Below, one piece after another: positions 26,425-39,129 of a stretch of 64,000 nucleotides of DNA (its first letter is position 1; every line of letters starts with the position of its first letter). The notes beneath the pieces are model-generated. The model had not been told where the DNA came from. It worked only from the letters and a program-made list of their open reading frames with translations, and searched no databases. Source of the stretch: Phallus indusiatus (lineage: Eukaryota > Basidiomycota > Agaricomycetes > Phallales > Phallaceae); contig JAQFWX010000002.1 in NCBI GenBank assembly GCA_027605045.1, positions 992,001-1,056,000 of the forward strand. Direction: 5' to 3'. The position numbers were made by a program, and so were the translations under genes.

Positions 26425-29400
26425 TGCGCTACAACCCAAAATATTCGTTTCTCTCTTTCTCACCGACACTTCATCTTTTTATGCCCAACAACATAAGGCG
26501 AATTATACGCATGCATGCATGCACGCACGCACCATTTTGACGCCTATATGACGCTTACTCGCTTATCGCCCACGACCATCACATTGCACGACCCAAACAC
26601 GACTCTCATCGATTACTCAAGTGTATCTTTAGCCTTCATCAATGCCCACTGTTGTACGACTTCTCTCACGGCTTATTCATTTCCGCCGTTGTTTCTTCTA
26701 TGCCGCCCCCATCCATATTATTATTATCAACATCCGACATCTCGCGGCGATGCATCCAGAAAAACCCATCGGGGGTTCTTTTGGCTTGCTTTTTTTGTGT
26801 TTTATGGCTCTCATCTTCATCTTCAACGCACGATTATCTTATTCGACGCAAATCATCTTGTTTTTCTTTCCTCGTTTGTACCTCTATGCGACGCATTTGC
26901 CAGCGTTCTATGATCATTCATTACACACGGACAATCTCCCTTTTTCTTGTTTACTCTCTGCATTATCGCCTCTTGCTGGACATTCACACGCACACCCACT
27001 TCCGACGATTTTCGCAGTCATTTGCACATATGCAATTATCTCACTATCGCTTCACTTTTTGGTTCAACCCACCAAACCAATTCTCTCGGTGCCTCAGCAT
27101 TCGTATATATTATCGTTGATCGTCTCTCGATAACAGCGGTCTAGCATGGTACTAGCCATTCTGAGTTTGGAACTTTGTTTCGGATTTCTCTTTGGGATTC
27201 TTAGGATGGATTTGGATCTGGATTTTTTTCCTTATTCTTTGTCTTTTTTTTCATCTGGCTTCTTGCCTACTTCCCGTTGATACATACTGTATCGAATCTC
27301 CTTCCTTCATGTTTTCCTTCTCTTTCTACACATGGTTGTTTATTCTAGCTAGCTAGTGCATCAATGTGATATTGATTTTTCGCATCATTATGAATTTGTG
27401 TGACTGCGCATTACTACTACGCATGCTTTGTGAGAGCTGAAGATAAGCCGCGCGGGATTTCTTCGGTACAGGCTTTGATTATTATCATGTTAGTTTAGTC
27501 ATACTCTACATGTTCTTGAATTGAGTTTGTAATAATATCAAAAGTATGTATACATTGGCATTATCATGAATGAAACGTCGTACGTTTGAATATGATATTG
27601 ATACCGCCGCACTAGCATCTCCTAAAGAAGCTCATAAGTCCTTGAGTCAGATATGCCACAACAGCGAGACAATAACGCCACAACAACAACAATGTACGAA
27701 GATAAATGCTCATCTGCTCTGGATGTGTCGCCGACTCGCAGTTGTTGTGTGACCTCGGCCTCGCGAGGAGGAACACCACGGTACTCCGCGGGGTTAAGAG
27801 ACGGAAGCAATATGAGCAAATATTATGTCATGGTCGCTTACATATTCCGAAGCCCGGCTGTGGTCGGAATCCCGCTTGTCGGGTCGTGCCGCTCGGCCAG
27901 AGCAGGGCAAAAAACGCGTTATGTCACGTGTAAGCGAGAGGAGCCGGAAACTCCGAACTGCCGAATTATCATTGTTGTCACGTGTTGTTTTCTGGAGAGT
28001 GGGTTGCGTTTACGTACCAGTACGTACCGCGTCCAACTGGCTGCTGGCGCGAGGCAGAACTTAAGGGTTTTTTTTGCATTCTGATAAATGACCGTGGTCA
28101 GTGGCAAATTTGAGGGTGAGAGCGTAATACAGATGTGATTTCTGAGGTCATTGTGACTGAGGTAATTTATTCTATCCACTTATCTATCCCACAAATTGAT
28201 TTGTCTGTGAGTATATATCAGCGCCGGTACACTGCTGTATGTTACGCCGCCCCAAGAACTCTAACCAGGATTCTTGGCTCTCCAATAATTGCTCTTTTCT
28301 TTCCATCTACATTGCGGTTCGCACGCGTCATACGAGTCAGTCTCCAAATTACACGATGAACTAAAATCAGTCATTATCGCGGACCGGTGACATCATGCAT
28401 CAAAGTTTCCGGTTGTATGCATCATTCTCTTAACACACAAATGAAAGGTCGGTCTAACGTTGAACCATAAAGTAAAGTATCCATTTCGCATGTGCATCGT
28501 TCCATTTTTCTTATATTTTGAGGTTGCTTTGTGTTCTAGCCCCGGATCAGATATGCTTCCGTCAAATAATTGTTGAAGGCTGGCACGATCGGTACGTAAG
28601 TGCATATCATGCGATGATATTACGTGCCTTCGAGTTGAGTACCTGATAAAATAGGATGGCACGGTAATAAATGACGTGACGGGAAATACAAGTGTCCGAC
28701 CATCCGTTCCATCCGTTCTACTTTAAAAAAGGCAGTGGTTGTGCGAATTCGGAATTTGTCGGCCCTCAGGCTAGGACTTTCCGATCTTGAACTGATTAGT
28801 AACAAGTCTATCGGGAAGATGTTCATTAATTTAGACCAGGCGTTGACCTCGTGATCATCGCCGCAGTAAATTGTAATAAGACTGGTATGTTTATCCACCT
28901 TGAACATACATCGAATCACTTACTTCTCCCGATTATTAGATAGTGGCACTTGAAGACCCAAAATTACATAAATTGTCAGCAATGTTCCAGCTTCCTCCTG
29001 CTATGATTCTTGTGAGGTGCGATCTAAACTGAATTCAGATTATAATCATCCAACCATATTTACATTGAAATCTATTGAAATATACATTCGAACTTGGTTC
29101 TGTCCTTCCCGTGACTTCCTTCGTCTTCTCCGCTTCAAAAGGGGTCAAAATGTTTTGATTCAAAGGAACCCCGAACTTTAAACCCAATACGGATGTCTTC
29201 CTTTGAATTCGTGTTCGCTTACTGAAATTAAAAGTGCTACATATTACTTCATGGCGCATGTGTTGTATGACCATATAAATACTGACACTTGACAGTGGAC
29301 ACTAATCTAATATGTATGACTACGTGAACAACTCAGAGAGGGATATAATTTACAAAAGAGTAAATGAGCAGTTGAATCTAAATTTATTTCAATAGTTGAG

Positions 29401-29918
29401 TTTACATAAATTGCAGCTTGTTTAAATACTATTGAACTATGTTAGAGAAAGAATCTCTCACGACAATATTTGAACTCGCGAGATGATGGGTAGATTGTAA
29501 TTTATGTGGTGAGGCTTCCTGCTCACATGTACAATGAGGAGCTTTAAGTTTTCAATATTGAAAGACGATAAACGAGAGTGTTATGCAGAGAGCATAAATC
29601 AAGAGTCGGGTTTAACCGAGTCGAATGATAGCCCAAGAACTGAGAATGATGGCACCGGGCAAAAAGGATTGAAAACAAAACTTCGCTATTCAAGAAAAAA
29701 ACAAGCGATTACTGAATACATTGGAGATTTTTTTTCTGCTTTTTTATATAGAGGAAAATCAGAAGGAACGCCAAAAAAGATACCCAGTCATAAAACAGAA
29801 CAAGAAAATGTTAGACGGAATGGAGCCTTAGTAGGGGTAGTATTGTTTTTTCCAAACTCCTACACAAGTGTCCGGTCGCGTCAAATGCTCAACCGGCAAT
29901 CACCAATCCTACTCTGGC
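26425..29918. other. gene-poor stretch with CT-rich 3' region
   Basis: The first 700 bases are pyrimidine-rich, which keeps three overlapping plus frames open (26515-27133). I read this as 3' UTR rather than coding. A GCATGCATGC/ACGC alternating run sits at about 26511-26530. Two TCACGTG sites occur at 27924-27930 and 27978-27984. No convincing gene was found beyond that. Confidence 0.5.
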
Positions 29919-30881
29919 TCAAATACCCATGTTTGCAAGCGCCTGTTGGCATCTTCGCGTAGTGTCTTCTCTTCTCCTTGTGACATTTGCTATGGGTGCC
30001 GCAGGGACATTCGTGACTTGCACGGAGCCTGGACCCGCTGGCAGAGGCGACGTCGTTGTCAAATATTCCTCAGCGAAAATTCGGACAAGAGTGTTTTTCG
30101 TAGTGAGCGGGCTGTACCCTCCCCACGGACCGACATTCCATTCTCGGCCCCACGCGTCTAGAACAAATGTAATGACGTCTCTAAATTGAAAGCGTTTTTG
30201 ATAGAAGATGAGCTCGGTGTATGGCGGGACATTGACGGTAGTTGTTATCGTCCTGCTCGATACCGTTTCGGTGGAGGTGAACGTCCTCTGGCTGTTATTA
30301 AATCCAATAGACATTCCTTCATAGGATGCTCCGAGGTTGAATCCGGTATTGACCTCGGATCCTTCTATGATCCTGAGCTCGGTCGTGTAAGAAATTTGAT
30401 ACTGCTGTGCTAATGCAGTATCGTTTCTCCAAGAAAGCAGCTGTACCCATCGAATTTCGTCAAGGATTCTATTGACAGCTCCGGACAAGGCCTCGTCACC
30501 GCGGTAAAAGTATATGATCTGACGACCTGACCAAACTCTCGCTGGAGAGGAAGAGGGACTTGGTCTATAAAAAGATAATCGAAAAGACTTTGGGAGTCTG
30601 CCACGGGAGCAGCTTTAATTATCTGACCATTGCTCTGAACGACGCCCGCAGCATCTTGGGAGTCGTATGAAACCCTAGATTCTTTGGCAGGGTCTAGAGG
30701 CTGCTGGGGGGCTGAATCGACTGGCTGGGCGGAATCGCCAACAGGCTTCTCGCGCCTCTCACTGCCGGGCAGACCCAAATCAACTGGCTGACCAGCATCG
30801 CTAACAAGCTGGAGACAATAAAGATGAAGTCAGATATTGGCCGCGGAGGAATGAACGTGAATATCCTACAGTAGAAGACAT
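29919..30881 (-). CDS. beta-pore-forming-toxin-like protein (tentative)
   Basis: The start codon at 30881 opens a 12-base first coding exon. A 61-base intron (30869-30809) leads into a long exon, and a further short splice between about 30540 and 30490 is needed to pass into the frame ending at 29919. The exact junction is unresolved. The N-terminal part has a Pro/Asp/Gln-rich near-repeat. The C-terminal 190 residues show alternating Ser/Thr strands followed by VPPYTEL and a Tyr/Phe/Trp-rich end. That pattern recalls aerolysin/ETX-MTX2-type pore formers. No signal peptide is visible. The family call rests on strand pattern only. A truncated copy lies at 33390-33737, and both sit in a gene-poor tract. 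Confidence 0.5.
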
Positions 30882-30940
30882 ATTGACTATTGAACGAGGT
30901 GTGTGAGCTCTTGACTGCTAATCGTTTCCAAAATTTGTGT

Positions 30941-30949
30941 CTTTTTATA
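30941..30949 (-). promoter_or_regulatory. TATA box
   Basis: On the minus strand TATAAAAAG lies 60 bases upstream of the ATG at 30881, in a good position for the toxin-like gene. Confidence 0.65.
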
Positions 30950-33189
30950 CCCTCCCCGTGTACTGAAGTGCTTCAAAAATAGATATCGATACAGTCATAT
31001 GAAAACAGTCATCCGACGCGACAAGAACGGGATTCACAAGAATGGGATAGGGCAATCATGAAATTTGAAGTTGAGTTCAAGGCACAAGGACACCCACCTG
31101 CATCTATGCGCAAGTCAGTTTATGATCACCTGTCCTCGTGACATCACTGAGTTGAATATTAAACTCGATTTGCACCTGAATTTAAATGAGACGTTACTCC
31201 ATCAGCATCCGAAATATGTTATTAGTTCCGGAAAATTGAAAATAACGGGAAAAGCATTGTATAATTCAGTTGAATGAATTAACGAACTGGCTTCCACATA
31301 CACGGGTCGTGTTTTACATGTGCCTTGACCTTTCGGCTGTGCAAATAAGAGTTCATACTAGCCCACTCACTAAGCTTGTTACACATTTTTCCCGATAGCC
31401 TTGATTCAGAGCTGATAAGTGATCCCAAATTTCGTAAATTCCCTCCAGAACTGGTGCAAATCGAGGTTGTGGGTGTACCGTATCTGCACACACGCGTCGT
31501 GCCATTAATGAGCATCCCGAGCCGTTTCGAGTAAGATCAGGACCACATAATAATATAAATCTCACATGAATTCTGAGAAGCTTTCAGATGTAACGACCTG
31601 AGAACAAGGTATTCAATGTAGTCGGGTAACGAGCATTCCGACATTGAATGTGTAATGTGATTCTGTTCAACATACGAAAATTAAGAATTAGCGTACGTCT
31701 CGTAGTGTAATCATTTGAGTATCAATTTACCCCCATCATGTCTCGTTACAAATTCAAGGCTCTTGTTCACCCCTACAGACGTCAGACGCGGCAGGCCGGC
31801 CGCGTTGGAGATTAGCGTCTATTTAGAAAAGCAATAAGAATACTGATTTTCCTGCATCGATGTCGAAAGCACCCACGTCAAAGACGAATCCAATCAATGA
31901 TGCCTGATGAGAATGTTGCCAATACAATAAACCAGAGACTCTCATCATTTGACATTTGACGTTTGAATTAGTCTTCTATGTTGTGCATGTGCATGTGATT
32001 TGCTGTCAACTGCTGGAATCTGAAAGTGCGCTTCAATCGAGTTAAGTGAAACGGTTATGAGGGAAAGCTGAGTACCAGGAATAGAGGGAAAGAAAGGAGT
32101 TATGGTGCGCGTATCACTGTGCAACATACTCACATTTCATTACCGATGTTTAATGATGCGACGACGGCGCAGTGTGTCTACTAAATCACACAACTTGACA
32201 CAAGGGCAATCTTTTTTTCCTACCCCGTCATATGTGGCTATGGACCGTGTGAGACCGTGGAGAACAGGACTGGTGTCACAGGGTAATGAAAATAAACTGG
32301 CTTGACATGTGAACTTGAATGGAGAGACGAAACATAACATTGAATGTCAAGGGCCATCATGAAGTCAAACGGTACGCGGTAAACCTGAACGTAACGTTTG
32401 AAGTTTGAACGTTCTTTCAATGTCACATTTGTCACACACTCCGTTTTTCCATGTTTCTGCCTTGTTTCTGCCTTCATGTTATCTTCCAAAAAGACACAGT
32501 CCGTTTGCACTGCTGGCTTTACGCGCGACTATATAATAAAGAAGGATTGATGGTCACTTTAAGATCAAGACCGCAGAAAAACAGGAAGACTAAGCTGACT
32601 CGTATGCATAAAATCTCTACTTACAGTGCTCAAAAATGAATCTGATTTAATTGCAACCCGACTTCACATAATTCGTCTCCGCAATTTTTCAGTGCGAAAA
32701 TATCGGTAATTGATTTTTGGGACTTTGTGAAGATAACGCCCTCGTTACAACAACACTAACAATCCCTAACGACCATAACGATCGTCCGCATCCAGACCGT
32801 GACTTTTTACTTTTGAGTTACATCGAGAGCGCGTCATGATTCCTTTAAAAAGGGTCATTATGATTCAAACTGCTTTACGACCTGGGGTCTTTTCTCGGCT
32901 GGACCAATTCTGTGCAGTTTTTTTAGTTTCATTGCCTTCTTAAGTCCCTCATAACCATCGAGTCCGGATAATCAGCGGTACTTCGTAAGTGCTATATGAC
33001 GACATGAAATTACTGAACTCACCTATCTACTATCTGTTCTGTTTAAAAGACGTTATCTCACCGAACGGGGAGCGCTTCAGTGCAACAACATTCGTAAATC
33101 ATGTCAGCGTGCTTTTTCTTGACAGCACTAGTTTCCAGAAAGTCGGAACTGACGCCGGTATGACGGTATTATATGCTCAGGTGTCACTT
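30950..33189. other. gene-poor stretch between the two toxin-like copies
   Basis: Only short ORFs (up to 90 codons) without motifs were seen. No mobile element that would explain the duplication was recognised. Confidence 0.5.
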
Positions 33190-33737
33190 AAGAAAAGCAA
33201 GCGATAACTGAGATTTCTTTTCCGCTTTTTTGGATAAGAGAGAAGGAAACGATAAAGGTGCAGGGAAGCACCAACAGTAACCTCAAGAAAAAACATCCAG
33301 TCATAGAAAACAAGAAAGTGATGTTTAACGGAATAAAGTCTTGGTAGGAATAACTCGTTTACGAACGCATAATCCTGTTAACAGCCTACTCAGGCAATCA
33401 CCGTTATCTTGGGAGGCCATTCTTGCAAGCACCTCTCCGTGGTGTTTTCTCTTTTTCTTGTGGTACCTACTCCGTGTGCCCGTGCAACATTCGTTACTTG
33501 CATTGCACGGGGTCCCGCTGACAAAGGCGTCGTTGTCGTTAAATATTCCTCAGCACGAACCCCGACAAGAGTGTGTTTGGTAGTGAGTAAATTGTACCCT
33601 CCCCGTGAGCCCACATTCCACTCTTGTCTCCACGCGTCTATAATGAGATATCTGAACTGATAGCGTCGCTGATAAAGAGTGAGCTCATGGTGGGGAAGGA
33701 GAAACAGCTCATGGGAGGAAATTTGCAGTCCACACAC
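33190..33737 (-). pseudogene. truncated, diverged copy of the toxin-like gene
   Basis: The minus strand at 33390-33737 keeps about the last 100 codons of the gene at 29919-30881, including the Tyr-rich strand, the WNVG region and the C-terminal Thr/Pro-rich end, with many substitutions and small losses. The similarity continues into the 3' flank (33190-33390 against about 29690-29890), so DNA and not just coding sequence was duplicated. The N-terminal half is absent: upstream of the shared block the sequence runs into unrelated DNA. I therefore read it as a 5'-truncated duplicate that is unlikely to make a working protein. Confidence 0.75.
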
Positions 33738-34309
33738 TGCAAAGTGATATGAGACTCCAAACTAACTCGCATGTATAAAATTCGTACTGTTTCAAGTTGA
33801 CCACGAGACACCTATAATACCAGTTAGGCTACAGGTCTAGTATACTTAGTCGCGTTCGCTCGACGATTTTATGACAGCGCTAACGTTTGATGACAGTAAA
33901 CTTCTTTCTCAATGAACTATCGATAAGAGTTTCATTTCGTAATGCTATAAATTGTTTATCATTGTAACGCTTTCAGCAGTGTTTACTTTGTGTGCTTCGA
34001 GTGTTCAATTTTTTTGACTTGCACAATAGTAATGAAAACGATCGTTTAATCAGCTAGGCTACTGATGACAAGCCCAATTAGGAACGCTTCCAATAGGATG
34101 CACATATTGTAAGCACGGTTGTGCAAAGAAAGGAAAACTCCTAAACTTTAATCCGAATTCTATCGTCAATGCCAACCTGAAGCTGTAGAGAAATTCTATA
34201 ATTCGCATTTAGCTCTACTGGTTACATCTCTTGTTCCTCACGATATCATGCATCCTGCACGTGGGTGAATCCCACAAAAAGTGATCTCACGCCTGTGAGA
34301 GAAATTGGG
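33738..34309. other. intergenic stretch
   Basis: No ORF, RNA or repeat feature was recognised. Confidence 0.5.
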
Positions 34310-34728
34310 TTACCAAGGTTCGTGTAGCCTACAATTGAGGCAAAGTTGTACAATCTTGTGATTCTCGTCAAAACTATACGCCAAGTATATCCTTTCGTTT
34401 ATACCTGGCTGACAAAAAGTATGAGCGACATTTCTCCGTCCATTGCAGGAATCACCTGGACCTGAATGACACTGGCGGTGAGCATGAAGTCCCATAAATG
34501 CGCCACCGGGAGCAAAGGGAATGATATCTGGTGTGCAAGATGTAAACCTTCGTTCCCATCGATCTGGCACGTCAAAGTGTTTGTCGGCACAGTGAGTGTT
34601 ATACATACCAGGCAGCGTGTCAATTGCTGAAATATGATAGGGCCACAAGACAACCCGCATGAATCAGGGATGAAGATTGTCGTGAGATCACGCCTTGTAT
34701 TGTACCTCTTTGCACTTATCGAATTCAT
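34310..34728 (-). CDS. possible spliced Cys-rich hypothetical protein
   Basis: Two overlapping minus frames contain plausible splice sites: donor GTATGT near 34608, acceptor CCAG near 34566, and further CAG/GT pairs around 34460. One frame is Cys-rich (about eight Cys, with CHSGPGDSC and HTFCQP). No signal peptide, start or family can be fixed. It could be a small Cys-rich gene or decayed DNA. Confidence 0.25.
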
Positions 34729-34849
34729 CTGGAAAACTGTGTCTAATCACTTCACTTCACTTACTTCTCGCATTCCCCCGACAATTTCCATGTCCATAAT
34801 GAAGGCGCGGGCACGGCCTATGGTATACATTGTATACGAGTACTACTAA

Positions 34850-37800
34850 TTACATCTCGGAGCAATTCCAACTTAGATCCGCTGCCTTCGAAATTCCTTT
34901 AAAATAAGGGTCTGCAGGTTCGGCCGCGTGAGGCTGTTGACACTGCCTCGTTCGTCATCGTATCTGGATCTACATGCGGCGTAAGAGACTTAACATCCTG
35001 CGTGGATCAATCCCTCCGGGCAGTGAACAATGGATTGTCTGAAAATGGAGTTAACAGTCACCGGGCACGGCCATTGAACCTACCGTGAGGTTGGCAGCAT
35101 CTGAGGCATTTTCATAAGGGTATTGAGTCCACAGGGTCGACATTTATTCAGCCACCGGACCATCAGATGTCTTTCGAATCTTGTTCGTAACGTAGTTGTA
35201 AGCAATGAGGCCTTTAGTCATCAAAGATCAACAATAATTGAGCTGATTTTAAAATTTCCGAAGTCCTCTGGCGAATGATACGGCTAGATAATGGATGAAT
35301 GCGAAAGCTTGATCTGGACGAAACGTTCAGACTTCATCTAAATGTTCAGAATCAGTCCGCATCGTAAAAACCCCGGTCATACCAACGTTGATAATTAAGA
35401 TGGGGACACCGGCCGGACGGGTAGGATCAATATTCGAGTCAGCTCGGACCCTCACTCAAACGTTTACTCTTTCTATTTCATTCAGACCGTGAACTCCCGA
35501 AGCTCTATGTAACCGTGTGGCATGGCCATTAATAACAGCATCGCCATCGTATTATCAAAGCTTACTGTGCATTGAGAGGCATTGAGGGACATTCGGTTAC
35601 CCTTCGGCATATGCGATGCTTGTATATATTCTCCGGCGATTTTGAGATAATTACTGATCGTAGTTTTTACAAATAATTCAACAATCTTGGACTAGTAAGC
35701 AGGTTAATTGTCGACAAAGAGCATGCTTTATGGCCCGCAACGTACCCGAGCCCAATTAACTTAAATATCCAGTAAACGTACATTAATCCGATATCGATGA
35801 AGAGCGGAAGAAGCTCGAATATTGCCAACATGCCAGGCTATGTCATATCCCCAGCTCGCTGAGGTCAATAAACCATTTTGGGCATAGGAGTTCTCAGGCC
35901 GAGTCAGGCCAACTTTGACCACGAGGAGTTATTTTGGGTTATCGGTGGTTTATTTTGAGAATTCCAGTATAGTAGCTTGAGGCTGAAATAAGAAAGGGCA
36001 TGCAATGCGTCCTTCAGCATTGAACACGTCAATAGGTCCGTGCACATAAATGCATATCTGCCTCACCTCGTCGGATATTGGGATGTCCCGTTCAATTTTT
36101 ATAACAGTTATTGTTATAATTGTCGTTGCTCGCCACGAGTCTTCTGCGTGAGAGAAGCAATTTCGTTGGGTATAGTATGTGAAAGTTCGTGGCTGGGTTG
36201 CAATATATATTGGCTCCGATTAGAACGAAAGCCCAAATTCATTTCCTAGCCCATGGGAAAATGAGTTGCGCCGTAAATAATTTCTGCTTTGCCAGTGGTG
36301 CCTTCCCGGATAGTATTCAAGATCTATCTGCAAGTTTACATTGCCAATCAACTGAGCTGGAATATTTTGAATGCTTTGAGTTATCGTCCATTCCATGTTG
36401 CACACGACTGTAGCGGATGTATGTGCGTGAAGAACGGAGATTCCCATTTCAAGACGAGGGGGCCTCGAGCTGCGCAAATCTATGGTATATATGGACAATA
36501 TCTCCTTCCACCCCATATGGAACGCCATGAACTCGTGGTGTTATCTCACGGGAACGAAGCGGACACTATCACAATTGATGACAGAAGAAACCATCATGCT
36601 AAATCGAATAATATTAATGAAAAGCAAACCTATTTCTTTTGGAACCTCCAACGTGCCATGGCTCAGAAGCCGAGAACTCACATTCTTTCTCTCCGCCGGT
36701 AGGATCGGAAAGTGAGTAATTGAACGACATTAGGAGAAACTTGTAGCCTTAAGGTGTTATCAAGAGGCCTGGACTATCCCTTTCATCATTGGGACATTCA
36801 ATACGTCAATGGAATAACATTTCAGATTGGCACATCCCGGAGAGCAATCATAAGCTTCATCACAACCTATCTTGAACGGACGAACCATAGACGCGTTGCA
36901 GGGAGAAGACAAGAAAACGAGGTGAGAACTGCAAAGGCGTGTGCACAGTGGTTTCCCGATGTCAATGCTGACTTGGAGTGTCCTTGTAATTGAGAATCGA
37001 AGCAGCCACACACTGGCTGGCGACACACATTGTTGGAAAAGACGTGTTCTGAAATTAATAAGCAAAAGTTTGAAGGAAGATTTCTCAGCAAACAACGTAC
37101 ACGCCATGATAAGATAAACCCATCTCTTATTACCCGATATGGATTACAACTGCAGGATGAATCATGTGATTCGGCTACATCCCTTGGCATTGTTAATTGT
37201 CCATTTGAACAATAAAAGCTTTTCTTAGTGCTCTATAGACTAGTTATACAATAGGTATAGCGTCAGGTCTTTTTTATTCTTCCCTTCTGGAAACACAGCT
37301 ATAGGCTAATTTATTCGGATGATAACTTCAAGTAATAAGGCTGCTCATTCATGCCATAGAAGTATGTAGAAAAACTACGCGAACTGTTCTCCAAATATCA
37401 TCATTAATGGATTGAAGTGCCAGGCCTCACGTGGATCTTACAGACTTCGCGATGCAATCTAGTACTCAATGTATCAACGGCTTCGACGTATTGACGAAAT
37501 ACATACGCGTTAGCATACATAATTCAGAGGCTTCATCCGTAATTGAAACCTTGCGATTCAAGTTTATAATAGGTGGGGAACACAAATGACGCAAGCAATA
37601 CTTTTTGAACAAGAGTCGAGGCCATCCAAGTGATAAAAAAAAGCTTTAGACCTAAAAACAAGCTGGACTTTATATAAGTCAAGGATTTTGAACTAACTTT
37701 CAATTTAAGTTTACAGAGACATGGCCGTTTCAGCGAACCATTACGCGCGGGTCCTCAGTGGATAAGGGTTATCTTCCCAGACTTATTGCTTAGGTTGAAG

Positions 37801-39129
37801 ATCCGAACGTAGAATCGCGTCAAGGGTGAGTTTGGCTGAAACAACATCTGTGTATACTATTTGAAAAAATTTTGAGGATCAATTTTCAGATTGCGCACCC
37901 TTGGATGTAGCAACATACCAACAACGGCATAGAAATCGTAAAGAGAAAACTAGAACAAGGGGATGTTAGAGGATAATTAAAACCACGCTAACTCAGGCAA
38001 ACGCTCGCAATAAACGGCATGGGGTAGCTAGTCATCTCATTTTGCAATGGTTCAAAGTAAGGAGGAAATCGAACTTTGCAAGCAGGTTTGAAAGTACCAT
38101 GACGCTCATGGTAAGAGCGGGGTTTGAGAAAAACCATTCCTGAATTCTGCACGCGTACAGGTATGGAATCTGGATGGGAGATGATGACAATTGCTAGGAG
38201 GCGCTGGAGGTAGATGAAGAGATTCGATCGTAAACAGTCATCGAGAGTTGACAATTCTCGCCTGTGATTAATTGAGAGGGAAAGGTGATTGTTTATGTTC
38301 CCAATATAATCAGTGGAATATACCAGATCCCAGATCGTTCGATAAATCGTAGTGCTAAGTGACTGAACGGATCTGATTATCTTGGGTGCAGTCAAAGCTG
38401 ACAAGGTGTAACCCTTCGAGTTTATCACATGCGCAGGCTGCGCCTTTGTTTTATTTCATATTAATGTGTACCTTCCGTGCTTTCATTCTCGAAACGTGCG
38501 TCAAGCGAGTTTTTTAAAGCTGACAGCAGATGGTAATCGATGATGAGAACAGTCCCTTTCTCGTTTACTGTGGTAAACAGACAGTGATTAGACGTAGACG
38601 GGAAGACGGTGGAGCCGAACAGGATGGTTTCGATCCTCGTTGGTTTGGAACAATTATAATAACCGGCAGTCCACTAAAGGAGTGTCTTTGTATTCGGAAG
38701 ACAGCAACGACGAAACAGGGCAGTATAATTACATAGTATTGTGTATAACAGTGCTCAGTATTCTGGACCTTCACCGAACAAACTGACTGGCGTACCTAGC
38801 ATCATCGACAGACATACCTAGTTAGCTTTCGTCTCATGCTCCAAAGTAATGGGACGATGCTCGTAATTACTCAGGCCGTGAAACGAGAAAAATCTGTTGG
38901 AGTAAGACCTATTGAATAAGGCACTTATTTCTCGAGGTGATGAGGTGCTGAACCTGCGCAGCTCCAACCTCGAAACTTTCTTTCAAGATTTAATCCGTAC
39001 AATATAAGTTACCAGATCAGATTAAGTTCATGTTGGTGTTACTGGTCTGAAGATGTGAAAGATTACGTGAGTGTGCTTACTACAACTGAACTCAGTTTGA
39101 TTCCGCGACCCAAGTCACCCAAGTAAATA
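34850..39129. other. gene-poor stretch
   Basis: Short ORFs cluster at 36189-37215 on both strands without a recognisable domain. A 146-codon minus ORF at 37988-38428 is the longest frame but matches nothing I know. No RNA gene or terminal repeat was seen. Confidence 0.45.
37988..38428 (-). CDS. hypothetical ORF, unrecognised
   Basis: A single frame of 146 codons starts with MINSKGYTLSALTAPKII and has a mixed composition with a Leu/Ile-rich middle. There is no membrane segment or motif and no clear promoter. It may be a remnant or an orphan gene. Confidence 0.2.
   Translation of the reverse strand: MINSKGYTLSALTAPKIIRSVQSLSTTIYRTIWDLVYSTDYIGNINNHLSLSINHRRELSTLDDCLRSNLFIYLQRLLAIVIISHPDSIPVRVQNSGMVFLKPRSYHERHGTFKPACKVRFPPYFEPLQNEMTSYPMPFIASVCLS

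Noticed and set aside
26515..27133. Three overlapping plus-strand ORFs of 132-163 codons in all three frames
   Set aside because: The region is pyrimidine-rich and poor in stop codons, and none of the three translations has a domain or splice logic. It lies just after a stop codon and reads as 3' UTR.
37030..37215. Small ORFs on both strands around 36.2-37.2 kb
   Set aside because: There is no shared motif, no plausible splice chain and no start context. Likely chance frames.
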